Part shown: one piece after another, positions 52,379 to 63,400 of the stretch
How the letters are laid out: each line of letters begins with the position of its first letter
How positions within the stretch are numbered: position 1 is the first letter of the stretch
Assembly: GCA_902762875.1 (NCBI GenBank)
Contig: CACWPS010000004.1
Coordinates: 62,001 to 126,000 of the forward strand
Reading direction: 5' to 3'
DNA: 64,000 nt
Source: Oscillospiraceae bacterium
GTDB lineage: Bacteria > Bacillota > Clostridia > Oscillospirales > Acutalibacteraceae
Notes under the pieces: generated by a model
What the model saw: only the letters and a program-made list of their open reading frames with translations
Database searches by the model: none
What the model was told of the DNA's origin: nothing
Program-made: the position numbers and the translations under genes

Positions 52379-53161
52379 ATGGCGGATTTTAAAGCCATTA
52401 CAAGCAGAGAAAATTCACTTATCAAGCTTGTTTCTTTTCTCCAGACCTCGGCGAAAAAAAGGCGTGAAAACGGCCTCTTTGTTTTAGAGGGACTGCGCAT
52501 ATGCCTTGACGCTATGGAGAACTCAATCAGGTTTGATAAGTTAATTATCTCGGAAACGGCAATTAAAAAATACAGCGATACCGTAAATTCCTTTGCATTA
52601 AATGCTAAAGAGTGTTTTGTAATACCCGACTCGCTAATGGATAGAATAAGCGACACTAAAAGTCCTCAGGGTATCATTGCTGTTTGTAAAATCCGTGATA
52701 GGAAAAGCTCCGAAATAGACCCTTTAGGCAGATATGTTGCACTCGAAAATGTTGCAGACCCCGCTAACCTAGGCGCAGTATCAAGAACGGCGGAGGCCTT
52801 GGGAGCAAACGGACTTATTTTGTCGTCAGACGGGTGCGACCCCTATTCGCCCAAGGCGCTCAGGGCGTCTATGGGTACGCTCCTTAGAGTTCCTGTGTTT
52901 GTTTTTGACGATTTTACAAAGGGGCTTAAAGAAACAGGGCTTAAAAGCTTTGCCTGTGTGGTGGATAAAAATGCCGAAAGCATTAAGGAGCAAAGCTTTA
53001 AAGGCGGCTCGGTTGTTATAATCGGGAACGAGGCAAACGGTATTACCGACGAAACAAAGGCGGCGGCAGACAAGCTCGTTACAATACCTATGCTCGGCAG
53101 GGCGGAATCCCTTAATGCTGCTGCGGCTGCGGCTATTGCCATTTGGGAAATGATGAAATGA
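52379..53161 (+). CDS. SpoU/TrmH-family RNA 2'-O-methyltransferase (RlmB-like)
   Basis: ATG 52379 lies eight bases behind AAGGAG. The 260-residue protein has an N-terminal substrate-binding domain (about 1-95; FKAITSRENSLIKLVSFLQTSAKKRRENGLFVLEGLRI). The SPOUT core follows: ALENVADPANLGAVSRTAEALG, IIGNEANGI and IPMLGRAESLNAAAAAAIAIWEM, with the knotted SAM site. It methylates ribose in rRNA or tRNA; the target is unknown. It overlaps dprA (ATGA). Confidence 0.93.
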   Translation: MADFKAITSRENSLIKLVSFLQTSAKKRRENGLFVLEGLRICLDAMENSIRFDKLIISETAIKKYSDTVNSFALNAKECFVIPDSLMDRISDTKSPQGIIAVCKIRDRKSSEIDPLGRYVALENVADPANLGAVSRTAEALGANGLILSSDGCDPYSPKALRASMGTLLRVPVFVFDDFTKGLKETGLKSFACVVDKNAESIKEQSFKGGSVVIIGNEANGITDETKAAADKLVTIPMLGRAESLNAAAAAAIAIWEMMK

Positions 53162-54303
53162 CGGAATATTTGGTTTGGCTTCAAAAGGCGTTGGGCGCAG
53201 GAAATATAAGGGCGGTAAAGGCGCTTAAGGTTTTCGGCAATGCGGAAAATATTTATAGGGCAAGCCCGTTAGAACGCAGGGCGGCGGGGATATTTTCGCC
53301 CAAAGATTTAGGTCGGCTTGGCAGTACTAAAATCGATACAGCTACAAGAATTATTGAAGACTGCAGAAAATACGGGATTGATATTATAACGATTGGTGAT
53401 AAAAAATATCCTTATTGTCTATCTGTTATCGACAATCCGCCGATAGTGCTTTATATAAAGGGCGAAATGCTTGATTTCGATAATACCCCCGCAATCTGCA
53501 TTGTGGGACCGAGAAAGGTAAGCGATTACGGCAAAAAGGCGGCGTATTCGTTAGGGTATCGCCTCTCTAAATCGGGTATGACTGTAGTAAGCGGCGGCGC
53601 TGTGGGCAGTGATTATTATGCGCATTTAGGAGCCCTTAAGGCGGGCTGTAAAACTGCGCTTGTTATGGCGTGCGGGATTGAAAATGAGTATTTACCCCAA
53701 AATGCGCCCTTAAGGAAATATGTATTGGAAAACGGCTGTTTAATAAGCGAGCTTCCGCCAAAGGCGGGGCTTACAAAGTTTAGCTTTCATATCAGAAACC
53801 GCATAATGTCGGCTTTATCCCTTGGAACCGTTGTGGTAGAGGCCGAGGAGAAAAGCGGTGCGCTTATTACCGCTAACCACGCTTTAAATCAGGGGAGAGA
53901 TGTCTTTGTGATTCCCGGCTCACCCACCGATAAGCAGTATGTGGGTTCCAACGCTTTACTGCGTGACGGAGCAAGGCCCCTTTTGGATTTAAGCGATATT
54001 TTTAACGAATATATACCTCGCTTTCCGGATAAAATTGATATCAAAAAAGCCTTTGAAAAGCCCGAAAAATCAGTAAAAAAGACCGAAAAATCAGAAGTTC
54101 ACAAAAAATTATTAAATGAAACCCTTTCCAAAGAGGCAAAAATAGTATATAATCATTTAGATAAGCATAAATTTTATCCTGATGAAATAGGCGGGACGGA
54201 CCTTGGCTCATCCGAAATTCTTTCGGCGCTTATAGAGCTTGAACTTGAGGGCTTGGTCCGTGCTCTGCCCGGCGGTCGATATGAAGTGACCGAAAATAAT
54301 TAA
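53158..54303 (+). CDS. dprA: DNA-processing protein DprA
   Basis: ATG 53158 overlaps the methyltransferase stop (ATGA). The 381-residue protein has an N-terminal helix-hairpin-helix-like region (1-70) and the DprA Rossmann fold (GPRKVSDYGKKAAYSLGYRLSKSGMTVVSGGAVGSDYYAH, MACGIENEYLPQN, SELPPKAGLTKFSFHIRNRIMSALS, VVEAEEKSGALITANHAL). A C-terminal winged-helix DML1-like domain ends it (about 315-381). DprA loads RecA on incoming single-stranded DNA. The topA gene follows 13 bases later, a common clostridial and Bacillus order. Confidence 0.96.
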   Translation: MTEYLVWLQKALGAGNIRAVKALKVFGNAENIYRASPLERRAAGIFSPKDLGRLGSTKIDTATRIIEDCRKYGIDIITIGDKKYPYCLSVIDNPPIVLYIKGEMLDFDNTPAICIVGPRKVSDYGKKAAYSLGYRLSKSGMTVVSGGAVGSDYYAHLGALKAGCKTALVMACGIENEYLPQNAPLRKYVLENGCLISELPPKAGLTKFSFHIRNRIMSALSLGTVVVEAEEKSGALITANHALNQGRDVFVIPGSPTDKQYVGSNALLRDGARPLLDLSDIFNEYIPRFPDKIDIKKAFEKPEKSVKKTEKSEVHKKLLNETLSKEAKIVYNHLDKHKFYPDEIGGTDLGSSEILSALIELELEGLVRALPGGRYEVTENN

Positions 54304-54316
54304 ACGGAGGAATTAA

Positions 54317-56422
54317 ATGTCTAAGCTTGTAATTGTTGAGTCACCCTATAAGATAAAAGGTATAAAAAAATATTTGGGTTCGGGCTATGAGGTTATGGCG
54401 TCGGCGGGTCATATCCGTGATTTACCGAAATCCAAGCTCGGAGTTGACATAGAACACGATTTTAAACCCCAGTATATTAATATGAAGGACAAGACGGATT
54501 TGATTAAGTCCTTAAAGGATGCCGCCGCAAACAGTGACGGAGTTCTTCTCGCCACCGACCCTGATAGAGAGGGAGAGGCGATTTCTTGGCATTTAGCCCA
54601 GATTTTGGCGCTTGATATGAACGAGTGCAACCGTGTAGCCTTTAACGAGATTACAGAAACGGGTGTTAAGGCGGGAATTAAGGAGCCCCGTAAGATTAAT
54701 CTTGACCTTGTGGACGCACAGCAGGCAAGGCGTGTGCTTGACCGTATTGTGGGCTATAAGCTAAGCCCCTTCCTTTGGAAAAAGGTTAAAAGCGGACTTT
54801 CTGCCGGACGGGTTCAGACGGTGGCATTGCGCCTTATTGTAGAGCGTGAGCGTGAGATTGAAAGGTTTAACCCTGAGGAATATTGGTCGATAGACGCCAA
54901 GCTTTTAGCCTCAAGAAAAAGCTTTTCAGCAAAGCTTTACGGCTATTCTGACGGCAAAAAAATTGATATAATACCTAATGAAGAAGAGGCAGGAAATATT
55001 GTTTCAGCCTTAGAGGGTGCGGAATATAAGGTTTCCGAGCTTAAAAAGGGTATTCGTAAAAAGCAACCCGCTCCGCCCTTTATCACTTCAACCCTACAGC
55101 AGGAGGCTTCAAGGAAGCTTGGGTTTACGGGTCAGCGCACAATGAGAATTGCTCAACAGCTGTATGAGGGCGTTGATGTTCCGGGTGTGGGTACAACGGG
55201 TCTTATAACCTATATGCGTACCGACTCCTTGCGTATTTCCGAAGAGGCGAGAGCCGCCGCCAATAAGTATATAGCGGGTCGTTACGGTGCAAATTATCTT
55301 CCCGAAAAGCCACGCTATTTCAAGACAAAGAGCGGTGCACAGGACGCACACGAGGCAATAAGACCCACATCTGTCACCCTTACACCCGATTCGGTTAAGG
55401 AGTCCCTTACAGCAGAGCAGTATAAGCTTTACAAGCTTATTTGGGAACGCTTTATTGCTTCTTTAATGGCGGTATGCGTTCAGAATACCGTTAATGTGAA
55501 TATAATAGCAGGGGATTACCTCTTTAAGGCGAGCGGTTATTCCGTTAAGTTTGACGGTTTTACAGTCCTTTACGAAGAGGGTAAGGACGAGGATTCCGAA
55601 GACGGCGGCGCCCTTCCCGAAATGAAGGAGGGGGACATTCTTAAGCTCAAGGAATTAACCCCCAATCAGCATTTCACACAGCCCCCCGCACGCTATACCG
55701 AGCCCACCTTAATCAAGGCGCTTGACGAAAACGGCATTGGAAGACCCTCTACCTATGCGCCGATTATTTCAAATATACTAACCAGAGATTATATTGAGCG
55801 GGAAAAGAAAACCCTAAAGCCCACAGGGCTTGGTATGGTTGTCTCCGACCTTATGGTGGAGTATTTTGACAAAATCGTAGATGTTAAATTCACTGCGGGT
55901 CTCGAAGAAAAGCTGGACGAAATAGGCGCAGGCGAGCGTGGCTGGGTGGATACCATAAAGGCCTTCTATAAGGATTTTGACAAGCTTTACACCAAGGCAG
56001 AAAGCTCCCTTGAGGGTAAGCGGGTAAAGGTGCCTGTAGAGGAAACCGATGTTGTATGCGAAAAGTGCGGCAGAAATATGGTTATAAAGTCGGGTCGCTT
56101 CGGCAAGTTCTTAGCCTGCCCCGGTTATCCCGAGTGTAAAAATACAAAGCCCATGCCCGAGGACGAGGTTAAACAGCCCTGCCCTAAATGCGGAGCTAAG
56201 CTTTTAAAGAAAAAGTCCAAAAAGGGCAAGACCTTTTACGGCTGTTCAAACTATCCTAATTGCGATTTTGCCTCCCCCGGCGTTCCCACGGGCGAAAAAT
56301 GCCCCGAGTGCGGCGGCTATATCATAAACGGAATGAGGGGCAGAAAGTACTGTATGAACTCCGATTGCCCCACAAGAGCCAAGAAAACAACCAAAAAGAG
56401 CGGAGAAAAGACCGATGAATAA
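54317..56422 (+). CDS. topA: DNA topoisomerase I
   Basis: The 701-residue enzyme has the Toprim domain (residues 1-120; [34 protein letters not shown]), the catalytic tyrosine in [16 protein letters not shown], and [10 protein letters not shown]. Three C-terminal zinc ribbons complete it ([44 protein letters not shown] with [25 protein letters not shown]). It relaxes negative supercoils. GGAGG precedes the ATG. The stop overlaps trmFO by eight bases. Confidence 0.98.
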   Translation: MSKLVIVESPYKIKGIKKYLGSGYEVMASAGHIRDLPKSKLGVDIEHDFKPQYINMKDKTDLIKSLKDAAANSDGVLLATDPDREGEAISWHLAQILALDMNECNRVAFNEITETGVKAGIKEPRKINLDLVDAQQARRVLDRIVGYKLSPFLWKKVKSGLSAGRVQTVALRLIVEREREIERFNPEEYWSIDAKLLASRKSFSAKLYGYSDGKKIDIIPNEEEAGNIVSALEGAEYKVSELKKGIRKKQPAPPFITSTLQQEASRKLGFTGQRTMRIAQQLYEGVDVPGVGTTGLITYMRTDSLRISEEARAAANKYIAGRYGANYLPEKPRYFKTKSGAQDAHEAIRPTSVTLTPDSVKESLTAEQYKLYKLIWERFIASLMAVCVQNTVNVNIIAGDYLFKASGYSVKFDGFTVLYEEGKDEDSEDGGALPEMKEGDILKLKELTPNQHFTQPPARYTEPTLIKALDENGIGRPSTYAPIISNILTRDYIEREKKTLKPTGLGMVVSDLMVEYFDKIVDVKFTAGLEEKLDEIGAGERGWVDTIKAFYKDFDKLYTKAESSLEGKRVKVPVEETDVVCEKCGRNMVIKSGRFGKFLACPGYPECKNTKPMPEDEVKQPCPKCGAKLLKKKSKKGKTFYGCSNYPNCDFASPGVPTGEKCPECGGYIINGMRGRKYCMNSDCPTRAKKTTKKSGEKTDE

Positions 56423-57710
56423 AATCACGGTTATAGGCGGCGGTCTTGCGGGATGCGAGGCGGCTTGGCAGATAGCAGGCAGAGGTATTAAAACCGAGCT
56501 TATTGAGATGAAGCCCGCCAAAAAGACCCCCGCTCACAAAAGCGATATGCTCGCCGAACTTGTCTGCTCAAACTCCCTTAAGGCGGCACGGGTAGATTCT
56601 GCGGCTGGGCTTTTAAAGGAAGAAATGCGGAGACTTAATTCCCTTTGCCTATCTGCGGCGGACGAGTGCTCGGTACCCGCAGGCGGTGCCTTGGCGGTTG
56701 ATAGGGACGAGTTTTCCCGCATTATTACCGACAAGATAAAAAGCCACCCTAATATCACCGTAAGGACCGAGACCGTCACCGAAATACCGAGAGACGGCAT
56801 AACCGTTATCGCCACAGGCCCCCTTACAGACGGTGCATTAGCCGAGGAAATAGGTAAGCTGTGCGAGGGCGGTAATTTAAGCTTTTTTGATGCCGCCGCA
56901 CCTATTGTGACGGCGGAAAGCATCGATATGGACAAGGCGTTTTACGCTTCCCGTTACGGCAAGGGCACCGACGATTATATTAACTGCCCGATGAACAAGG
57001 AAGAATATACAGCCTTTCATAACGCCCTTATTACCGCAGAATCAGCCACGGTTCACGGCTTTGACAGACCTGTAAATGTTTACGAGGGCTGTATGCCCAT
57101 TGAAATATTGGCAAAGCGCGGGGAGGATTCAATCCGTTTCGGCCCCTTAAAGCCTGTGGGACTTAAAGACCCGAGAACGGGCCACAGACCCTGGGCGGCG
57201 GTACAGCTAAGGCGGGAAAATGCGGCGGCGACCTTATTTAATATAGTGGGATTTCAAACAAACCTTAAATTCCCTGAGCAGAAAAGGGTATTTTCTATGA
57301 TACCGGGGCTCGAAAACGCCGAGTTTATGCGTTACGGCGTAATGCACAGAAATTCCTTTATAAATTCGCCGAGGCTCTTAAACCCCGATTTGTCCCTTAG
57401 AAAAGATAAAAATATATTTTTTGCGGGTCAGCTTTCAGGTGTTGAGGGGTATATGGAGTCGGCAGCGAGCGGAATAGTTGCGGGAATAAACGCCGCAGCA
57501 AGACTTAACGGAAATAAGCCGCTGATATTACCCGATTTTACTATGACGGGTGCTCTGCTTTCCTATATATGCAACCCTGCGGTTACCGATTTTCAGCCTA
57601 TGGGGGCGAATTTCGGCATAATTCCGCCAATAGAGCCCCATATAAGGGACAAGCGTGAACGGTATGCGGCATTGTCTTCCCGTTCCCTTGATTGGTTCTA
57701 TAATATATAA
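56415..57710 (+). CDS. trmFO: Folate/FAD-dependent tRNA U54 methyltransferase TrmFO
   Basis: The 431-residue protein begins with the FAD-binding [22 protein letters not shown] and has [40 protein letters not shown] and [24 protein letters not shown]. It makes ribothymidine at position 54 of tRNA using methylene-tetrahydrofolate, as in Firmicutes lacking TrmA. It overlaps topA by eight bases. Confidence 0.98.
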   Translation: MNKITVIGGGLAGCEAAWQIAGRGIKTELIEMKPAKKTPAHKSDMLAELVCSNSLKAARVDSAAGLLKEEMRRLNSLCLSAADECSVPAGGALAVDRDEFSRIITDKIKSHPNITVRTETVTEIPRDGITVIATGPLTDGALAEEIGKLCEGGNLSFFDAAAPIVTAESIDMDKAFYASRYGKGTDDYINCPMNKEEYTAFHNALITAESATVHGFDRPVNVYEGCMPIEILAKRGEDSIRFGPLKPVGLKDPRTGHRPWAAVQLRRENAAATLFNIVGFQTNLKFPEQKRVFSMIPGLENAEFMRYGVMHRNSFINSPRLLNPDLSLRKDKNIFFAGQLSGVEGYMESAASGIVAGINAAARLNGNKPLILPDFTMTGALLSYICNPAVTDFQPMGANFGIIPPIEPHIRDKRERYAALSSRSLDWFYNI

Positions 57711-57722
57711 AGGAGAATTAAA

Positions 57723-58730
57723 ATGCGTGTTGTTGTTGACGCTTTCGGCGGGGATAACGCCCCAAACGAAATAGTAAAGGGTGCTTCTTTGGCATCAAAC
57801 GAGTACAGCGCCGAAATCACCCTTACGGGAAAAGAAGAAACAATTAAAAAGATAATATCCGAAAACGGTTTAAAGTTTTACGGCGAATTAAAAATAGTAG
57901 ATACCGATGATGTTATCTCAATGCACGACGAGCCCACCTCTCTTGTAAAGGCCCACTCCGAAAGCTCAATGGCATTAGCCTTTAAGGAATTAGCCGAGGA
58001 TAAAGCCGATGCCTTTGTTTCGGCAGGCTCAACAGGTGCGGTGGTTGTGGGCGGTACCCTTATTGTAAAGCGTATAAAGGGTATAAAGCGCCCGGCCCTT
58101 GGCGGAATTATCCCCGCACCTAAGGGACATTATTTGATGATGGATATGGGGGCCAACGCCGAGTGCAGACCCGAAATGCTCTGCCAGTTCGGAATAATGG
58201 CCAGCGCCTATTTAGAGGGGGTAGAGGGCAAAAAGAACCCCGAGATAGGTTTGCTTAATATCGGTACAGAGGACACAAAGGGCGGCGAGCTTCAAAAAGA
58301 GGCGTACAAGCTAATGAAGGAAGCTCCCATAAACTTTGTGGGAAATATCGAATCCCGTGAGATGCCTAAAGGCATTTGCGATGCGGTTATAACCGACGGC
58401 TTTACGGGTAATATCACCCTTAAGCTTATTGAGGGTACATCTTCAACCCTGTTTTCACTTATAAAAGAGGTGTTTTACAAGAGCCTTCCAAATAAGCTTG
58501 CGGCGCTGGTTGTAAAAAAGGATTTGGGCGGTCTTAAAAAGCTTATGGACAGCACAGAGGTAGGCGGCGCACCCCTTTTGGGCGTTAGAAAGACGGTTAT
58601 TAAGGCCCACGGAAGCTCTAACGCAAAGGCTATTAAAAACGCTATAGGTCAGGCAATTAAATTCACCGAAACGGGAGTTGTGGAGAAAATTACGGCATCC
58701 CTTTCGGAAATAAAGGAAGCTAAGGAATAA
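57723..58730 (+). CDS. plsX: Phosphate acyltransferase PlsX
   Basis: The 335-residue enzyme starts MRVVVDAFGGDNAPNEIVKGA and contains MHDEPTSLVKAHSESSMALA, AFVSAGSTGAVVVGGTLI, LMMDMGANAECRPEMLCQFG, LNIGTEDTKGGELQKEAYKLM and VITDGFTGNITLKLIEG. It converts acyl-ACP to acyl phosphate for phospholipid synthesis. The acpP gene that often sits between plsX and rnc is absent: only three bases separate the two. Confidence 0.97.
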   Translation: MRVVVDAFGGDNAPNEIVKGASLASNEYSAEITLTGKEETIKKIISENGLKFYGELKIVDTDDVISMHDEPTSLVKAHSESSMALAFKELAEDKADAFVSAGSTGAVVVGGTLIVKRIKGIKRPALGGIIPAPKGHYLMMDMGANAECRPEMLCQFGIMASAYLEGVEGKKNPEIGLLNIGTEDTKGGELQKEAYKLMKEAPINFVGNIESREMPKGICDAVITDGFTGNITLKLIEGTSSTLFSLIKEVFYKSLPNKLAALVVKKDLGGLKKLMDSTEVGGAPLLGVRKTVIKAHGSSNAKAIKNAIGQAIKFTETGVVEKITASLSEIKEAKE

Positions 58731-58733
58731 AAA

Positions 58734-59414
58734 ATGAAGGCTTTGGAAGAAAGATTAGGTTATAAATTTAAGAACATAAATTTACTTAAAAATTCCCTTA
58801 CCCACTCTTCATACGCAAACGAGGTGCGGGGCGGCTTTTCCTCCAACGAAAGACTGGAATTTTTGGGAGATTCGGTGCTGTCGGTTATAGTATCGGATTA
58901 TATATATAAGCATTTTACCAATATGCCCGAGGGGGAACTTACAAAGCTCAGGGCTTCGCTTGTGTGTGAAAAATCCCTTTGCTCCTTTTCAAGGGAGCTT
59001 CACTTGGGTGAGTTTTTGATGCTCGGCAAGGGGGAAGAAAAGGGCGGCGGCAGGGAGCGGGACTCCATTTTAGCCGACGCTTTTGAGGCGGTGCTGGCGG
59101 CGATGTACCTTGACGGAGGTATGGAGGTAGCAAGAAAGCATGTTATGCGCTTTGTTCTGCCCGAGCTTAACCACACTGACGACGAGGTATTTAAGGACTA
59201 TAAAACCGCCCTTCAGGAGATTATTCAGCGCAACCCCGAGGAGGAGGTTACCTATATTCTGACCGGTGAGAGCGGCCCCGACCACGATAAGCTTTTTACT
59301 GTAGAGGTGCATCTTAATTCCAATGTTATAGGCACGGGTTCGGGCAAGAGCAAAAAGCAGGCGGAGCAGTCTGCGGCAAAACAGGCATTACATTTAATGG
59401 GTGCCGATATATGA
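58734..59414 (+). CDS. rnc: Ribonuclease III
   Basis: The 226-residue enzyme has the RNase III signature NERLEFLGDSVLSVIVSDYIY, a second acidic site DSILADAFEAVLAAMYLDGG and a C-terminal double-stranded RNA-binding domain (about 155-224; DYKTALQEIIQRNPEEEVTYI ... SGKSKKQAEQSAAKQALHLM). It processes rRNA and double-stranded RNA. It overlaps the radical SAM gene by four bases (ATGA). Confidence 0.97.
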   Translation: MKALEERLGYKFKNINLLKNSLTHSSYANEVRGGFSSNERLEFLGDSVLSVIVSDYIYKHFTNMPEGELTKLRASLVCEKSLCSFSRELHLGEFLMLGKGEEKGGGRERDSILADAFEAVLAAMYLDGGMEVARKHVMRFVLPELNHTDDEVFKDYKTALQEIIQRNPEEEVTYILTGESGPDHDKLFTVEVHLNSNVIGTGSGKSKKQAEQSAAKQALHLMGADI

Positions 59415-60406
59415 GCAAAACCCATTCAAATATTTCTATTTTCGTTCCCCATATCGGCTGTCCAAATAAGTGCAGCTTTTGCAATCAGCGGTATATAACC
59501 GGCTCTTGCTGGGCACCCGCAGCTAAGGATGTTGAAAATGCGGTGGCCAAGGCGAGGGACAGCAAAAATTTCGACAGTAAAACTGCAGAAATCGCCTTTT
59601 TCGGCGGCAGCTTTACGGCTATTAACCGCAACTATATGGCTTCACTTCTAAAGGCGGCAGAACAGTTTGTAGGTGACGGTACGGTTAAGGGAATAAGAAT
59701 TTCAACAAGACCCGACGCTATTGATGACGAAATTTTAACCCTTTTAAAGGAGCACGGCGTTACCTCAATAGAGCTTGGCGCACAGAGTATGAACGACCGA
59801 GTGCTTAGAATGAACAATAGGGGACACACCTCGGCGGATGTTGAGAAAGCGTCAAAGCTTATTCGTAAATACGGCTTTGAGTTAGGTCTTCAAATGATGA
59901 CAGGCCTTTACGGCGACAGTGATAATTCAGCCGTTAAAACCGCCGAAAAGCTTATTGCGCTTAAGCCTGATACAGTAAGAATTTATCCCACAATAGTGTT
60001 AAAGGATACCGATTTGGCGGCACTGTACGCCGATAATATTTATAAGCCCCAAACCCTTGACGGTGCTGTGAGCCTTGCGGTAAGGCTATATAAAATGTTT
60101 ACCGATAATGGTATCAGGGTGATACGCTTAGGTCTTCATTCTATTGAGGAAGAGGCTTATATAGCAGGCCCTTGGCACCCCGCCTTCAGCGAGCTCTGCC
60201 AGTCGCAGATAATGCTTACGGGGGTTTTATCAAGGCTTCAGGGAAAGGGCAAATATAAAATAAATGTTTCAAATTCCGCTGTCTCAAAAATGACGGGACA
60301 AGGCAGGAAGAACATAATTTTCTTAAAATCAAAGGGCTATGACTGCCGTGTTTTGGCAGATGAAAAATTAAGCGGTCTTGATTTTAGACTCGAAAGGGAG
60401 ATGTAA
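59411..60406 (+). CDS. Elp3-like radical SAM protein
   Basis: The 331-residue protein has the iron-sulfur motif C-x3-C-x2-C (GCPNKCSFCNQ, residues 17-27), GGSFTAI, RISTRPDAI, SIELGAQSMND and GLQMMTGLYGD. This is the Elp3/HemN-like radical SAM core, with no acetyltransferase domain. Its place between rnc and smc is standard in clostridia; the function is unknown but probably RNA or cofactor modification. Confidence 0.9.
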   Translation: MSKTHSNISIFVPHIGCPNKCSFCNQRYITGSCWAPAAKDVENAVAKARDSKNFDSKTAEIAFFGGSFTAINRNYMASLLKAAEQFVGDGTVKGIRISTRPDAIDDEILTLLKEHGVTSIELGAQSMNDRVLRMNNRGHTSADVEKASKLIRKYGFELGLQMMTGLYGDSDNSAVKTAEKLIALKPDTVRIYPTIVLKDTDLAALYADNIYKPQTLDGAVSLAVRLYKMFTDNGIRVIRLGLHSIEEEAYIAGPWHPAFSELCQSQIMLTGVLSRLQGKGKYKINVSNSAVSKMTGQGRKNIIFLKSKGYDCRVLADEKLSGLDFRLEREM

Positions 60407-60409
60407 AAA

Positions 60410-63400
60410 ATGCTGTTAAGCTCTATTCAAATACAGGGCTTTAAATCCTTTGCAGATAAAACTGTTTTGAAATTCGGCAAGGGTATTACCGCCGTAGTCG
60501 GGCCTAACGGCAGCGGCAAGAGCAATATTTCGGATGCGGTGCGTTGGGTTTTAGGTGAGCAGTCCACAAAGAGCCTGCGCGGACAGTCTATGGAGGATGT
60601 TATTTTCGGCGGAACCGAGTCTCGCCGTCCCCACGGCTACTGCGAGGTTACTTTAAATATTGACAATACCGACAGAACCCTTAATTTTGATAACGATAAT
60701 GTGGCTATCACAAGGCGTTATTACCGTTCCCACGAAAGCGAGTACGCTATAAACGGCGTTTCGGTGCGCCTTAAGGATATTCACGAGCTGTTTATGGATA
60801 CGGGGCTTGGCCGTGACGGATATTCTATGATCGGTCAGGGTAAGATTGATAATATTATAAGCTCAAAATCGGGGGAGCGCCGTGACATTTTTGAAGAGGC
60901 GGCGGGAATTTCCAAATATCGCTACAGAAAGCTTGAGGCAGAAAAGAAGCTTTCAGGGGCGGAAGAAAATCTTTTACGCCTGCACGATATCACAGACGAG
61001 TTGGAGTCCCGTGTAGGGCCCCTTAAGGAGCAGAGCAAAAAGGCACAGAAATTCTTAGAGTTATCCGAAAGTAAAAAAGAGCTTGAAATAGGTCTTTGGC
61101 TCCATACACTGGATAACTCGAAGGAGGCCTTGCGTGCGCAGGAAAGTAAAATTGCGGCGGCACAGCTTACCTACCGTGAGATTGACGAGGCCCTTTCCGA
61201 CTTTGACCGAAAAGCCGAGGAAAATACCGCATATTTTGCCCGCCTTACCTCTGAAATAGAGGGGGAAAGGCTTAATATTTCAAACCTTAATGAGGAAATC
61301 GTTAAGAATGATGGTGCGGTTACGGTAATTAATAACGATATTGAGCACAATAATCAGTCTATAGAACGCCTTAAGGCGGAAACAGAGCAGTTAGGCAGGT
61401 CGGATAGCGAGGCGCTTAGAGAAATCGAGGCAAAAAAGGCTAAAGCCGAGGAAAAGTTAAGCGAAAAAGCCTTAATTGAAGAAAAGCTGCACGGCCTTGA
61501 AAACAAGCTTTCCGAAATGCTGAATGACAGCGAGAGTATTTCCCGAAAAATTGAGGATAAGGTAAAGAGCCTCAACTCCCTTACCGCCGAAAGTGCGGAC
61601 AGGCGGGTTGAGATGGTCACAGCCGATAGCGCAATAGAGGAGCTTGAAGCCCGCAAGGGTACTGCGGACGCACAAATTAAGGAGTACCGCACCGAAATTG
61701 ATTCCTTAAATGCTGAATTCGGAGAAACCGAGCGGCTAATCGACGAGATAAGTGAGAATATAGAAGGCCGTCAAAACGCCGTAAAGGGCTACGAGCTAAG
61801 GCTTAAATCAAGGGAGGAAACTGCCGAAAAGCTCAAGGCTCAGCTTGAGGGCTTACACCTTGATGCCGAGGAAAAGCGCCGCCGTGTTAAGATTTTAAGG
61901 GAGCTTGAAAATAATATGGATGGCTTCACTCATTCGGTAAAGGCGGTAATGGGAGAGGCTAAAAAGGGTACCTTGCGCGGAGTGTGCGGCCCTGTTTCAA
62001 GCCTTATTTCGGTTGATAAAAAGTACAGCGTAGCGGTTGAAACCGCCCTGGCCGCGGCAATACAGAACATAGTGGTTGAAACCGAGGCAGATGCTAAAAG
62101 GGCGATAGGCTATTTAAAGACCAACAAGGGCGGCAGAGCCACATTTTTGCCCGTTGCTACAATAAAGGCACGGGAGTTTAAGGAAAGCGGATTTGAAGAT
62201 TTAGCGGGCTTTGTAGGTATTGCGGATGACCTTGTTTCTGCCGACAAAAAATACCGAGAGATAGTAAAATACCTATTGGGTGCGGTAGTTGTTGCGGAGG
62301 ATATTGACTCTGCGGCGGTAATTGCAAAGAAATACGGCTACCGTGTTAAGGTTGTATCCCTTGACGGTCAGGTTGTAAATACGGGCGGCTCCCTTACGGG
62401 GGGTTCCCTTGTAAAAAGTGCAGGTCTTTTAAGCCGTTCGGGAGATATAAAAACCCTTGAAAGCGATATTTTAAAGCTCACCGAAAAGGCAAACGAGACC
62501 GAGAAGGCATTTAACGAGGCTAAAGAGGCGGTAGCGGCGGTACAGGCTGATATCACCGCAGAAAATGCGGAAATAACCACCGCAAACGAGGATAAAATCC
62601 GTGCCACCTCAGAGCTTAAGCGTCTGGGTGATTTGAAGCAGAGCCTCGAAAATTCTTTAAATCAGCTGTTAGATGAAATTAACAGCGGCGAAGAAAAGCT
62701 TAAAAAGCTTAAAGAGGTATCCTCTGCGGCGGCAAGGGCTATAGCCGAGCTTGATTCTAAAAAGTCTTCTGTTCAGGCGGAAATTGATAAAATGACGGGC
62801 GGCAGAGATAATCTTAATGCCGAGCGTGAAAGGACGGCTGAGGAAATTACCGAGGCAAAGCTTGCGGTAATTGAAATTCAAAAGGATACCGAGGCGTTAG
62901 ATAAGCAGGCAGGGGATTTACGGGAAATGATTGCCGGCAGAGCCGACAGGCTTAAGGCAATAGAAAAGGAAATCGCCCAGTATGAGCTTAAAAACGCTGA
63001 TTTAAGCCTAAAAGCAGAGCAGTCGGCGGCTAATACCGATAGCTTAAGGCTTAAAATCGCCGAGTCAGAGCAGAATATAAAGGAGCTGCTTGAAAAGCGC
63101 AACCAGACCGAAAAGGCGGGGCTTGAGCTACGCACCGGCGAACGGGAGCATACCTCACAGCGTGAGAAGATAGGCGGGGAATTAGCACGACTTACAGAGC
63201 GCAAGGAGGTTATGCTAAAGGAGTATGACGAGGTAATACGCAAGCTTTACGACGAGTATGAGCTGACAAGGAGCGAGGCGGAAAAAATCGGTATTCACAT
63301 CGAAAAGCCTGCCGAAGCAAAACGGGAGCTTGCCGAAATTAAGGCGAAAATACGGGGACTGGGTAATGTAAATGTCTCTGCAATAGAGGAATATAAAGAG

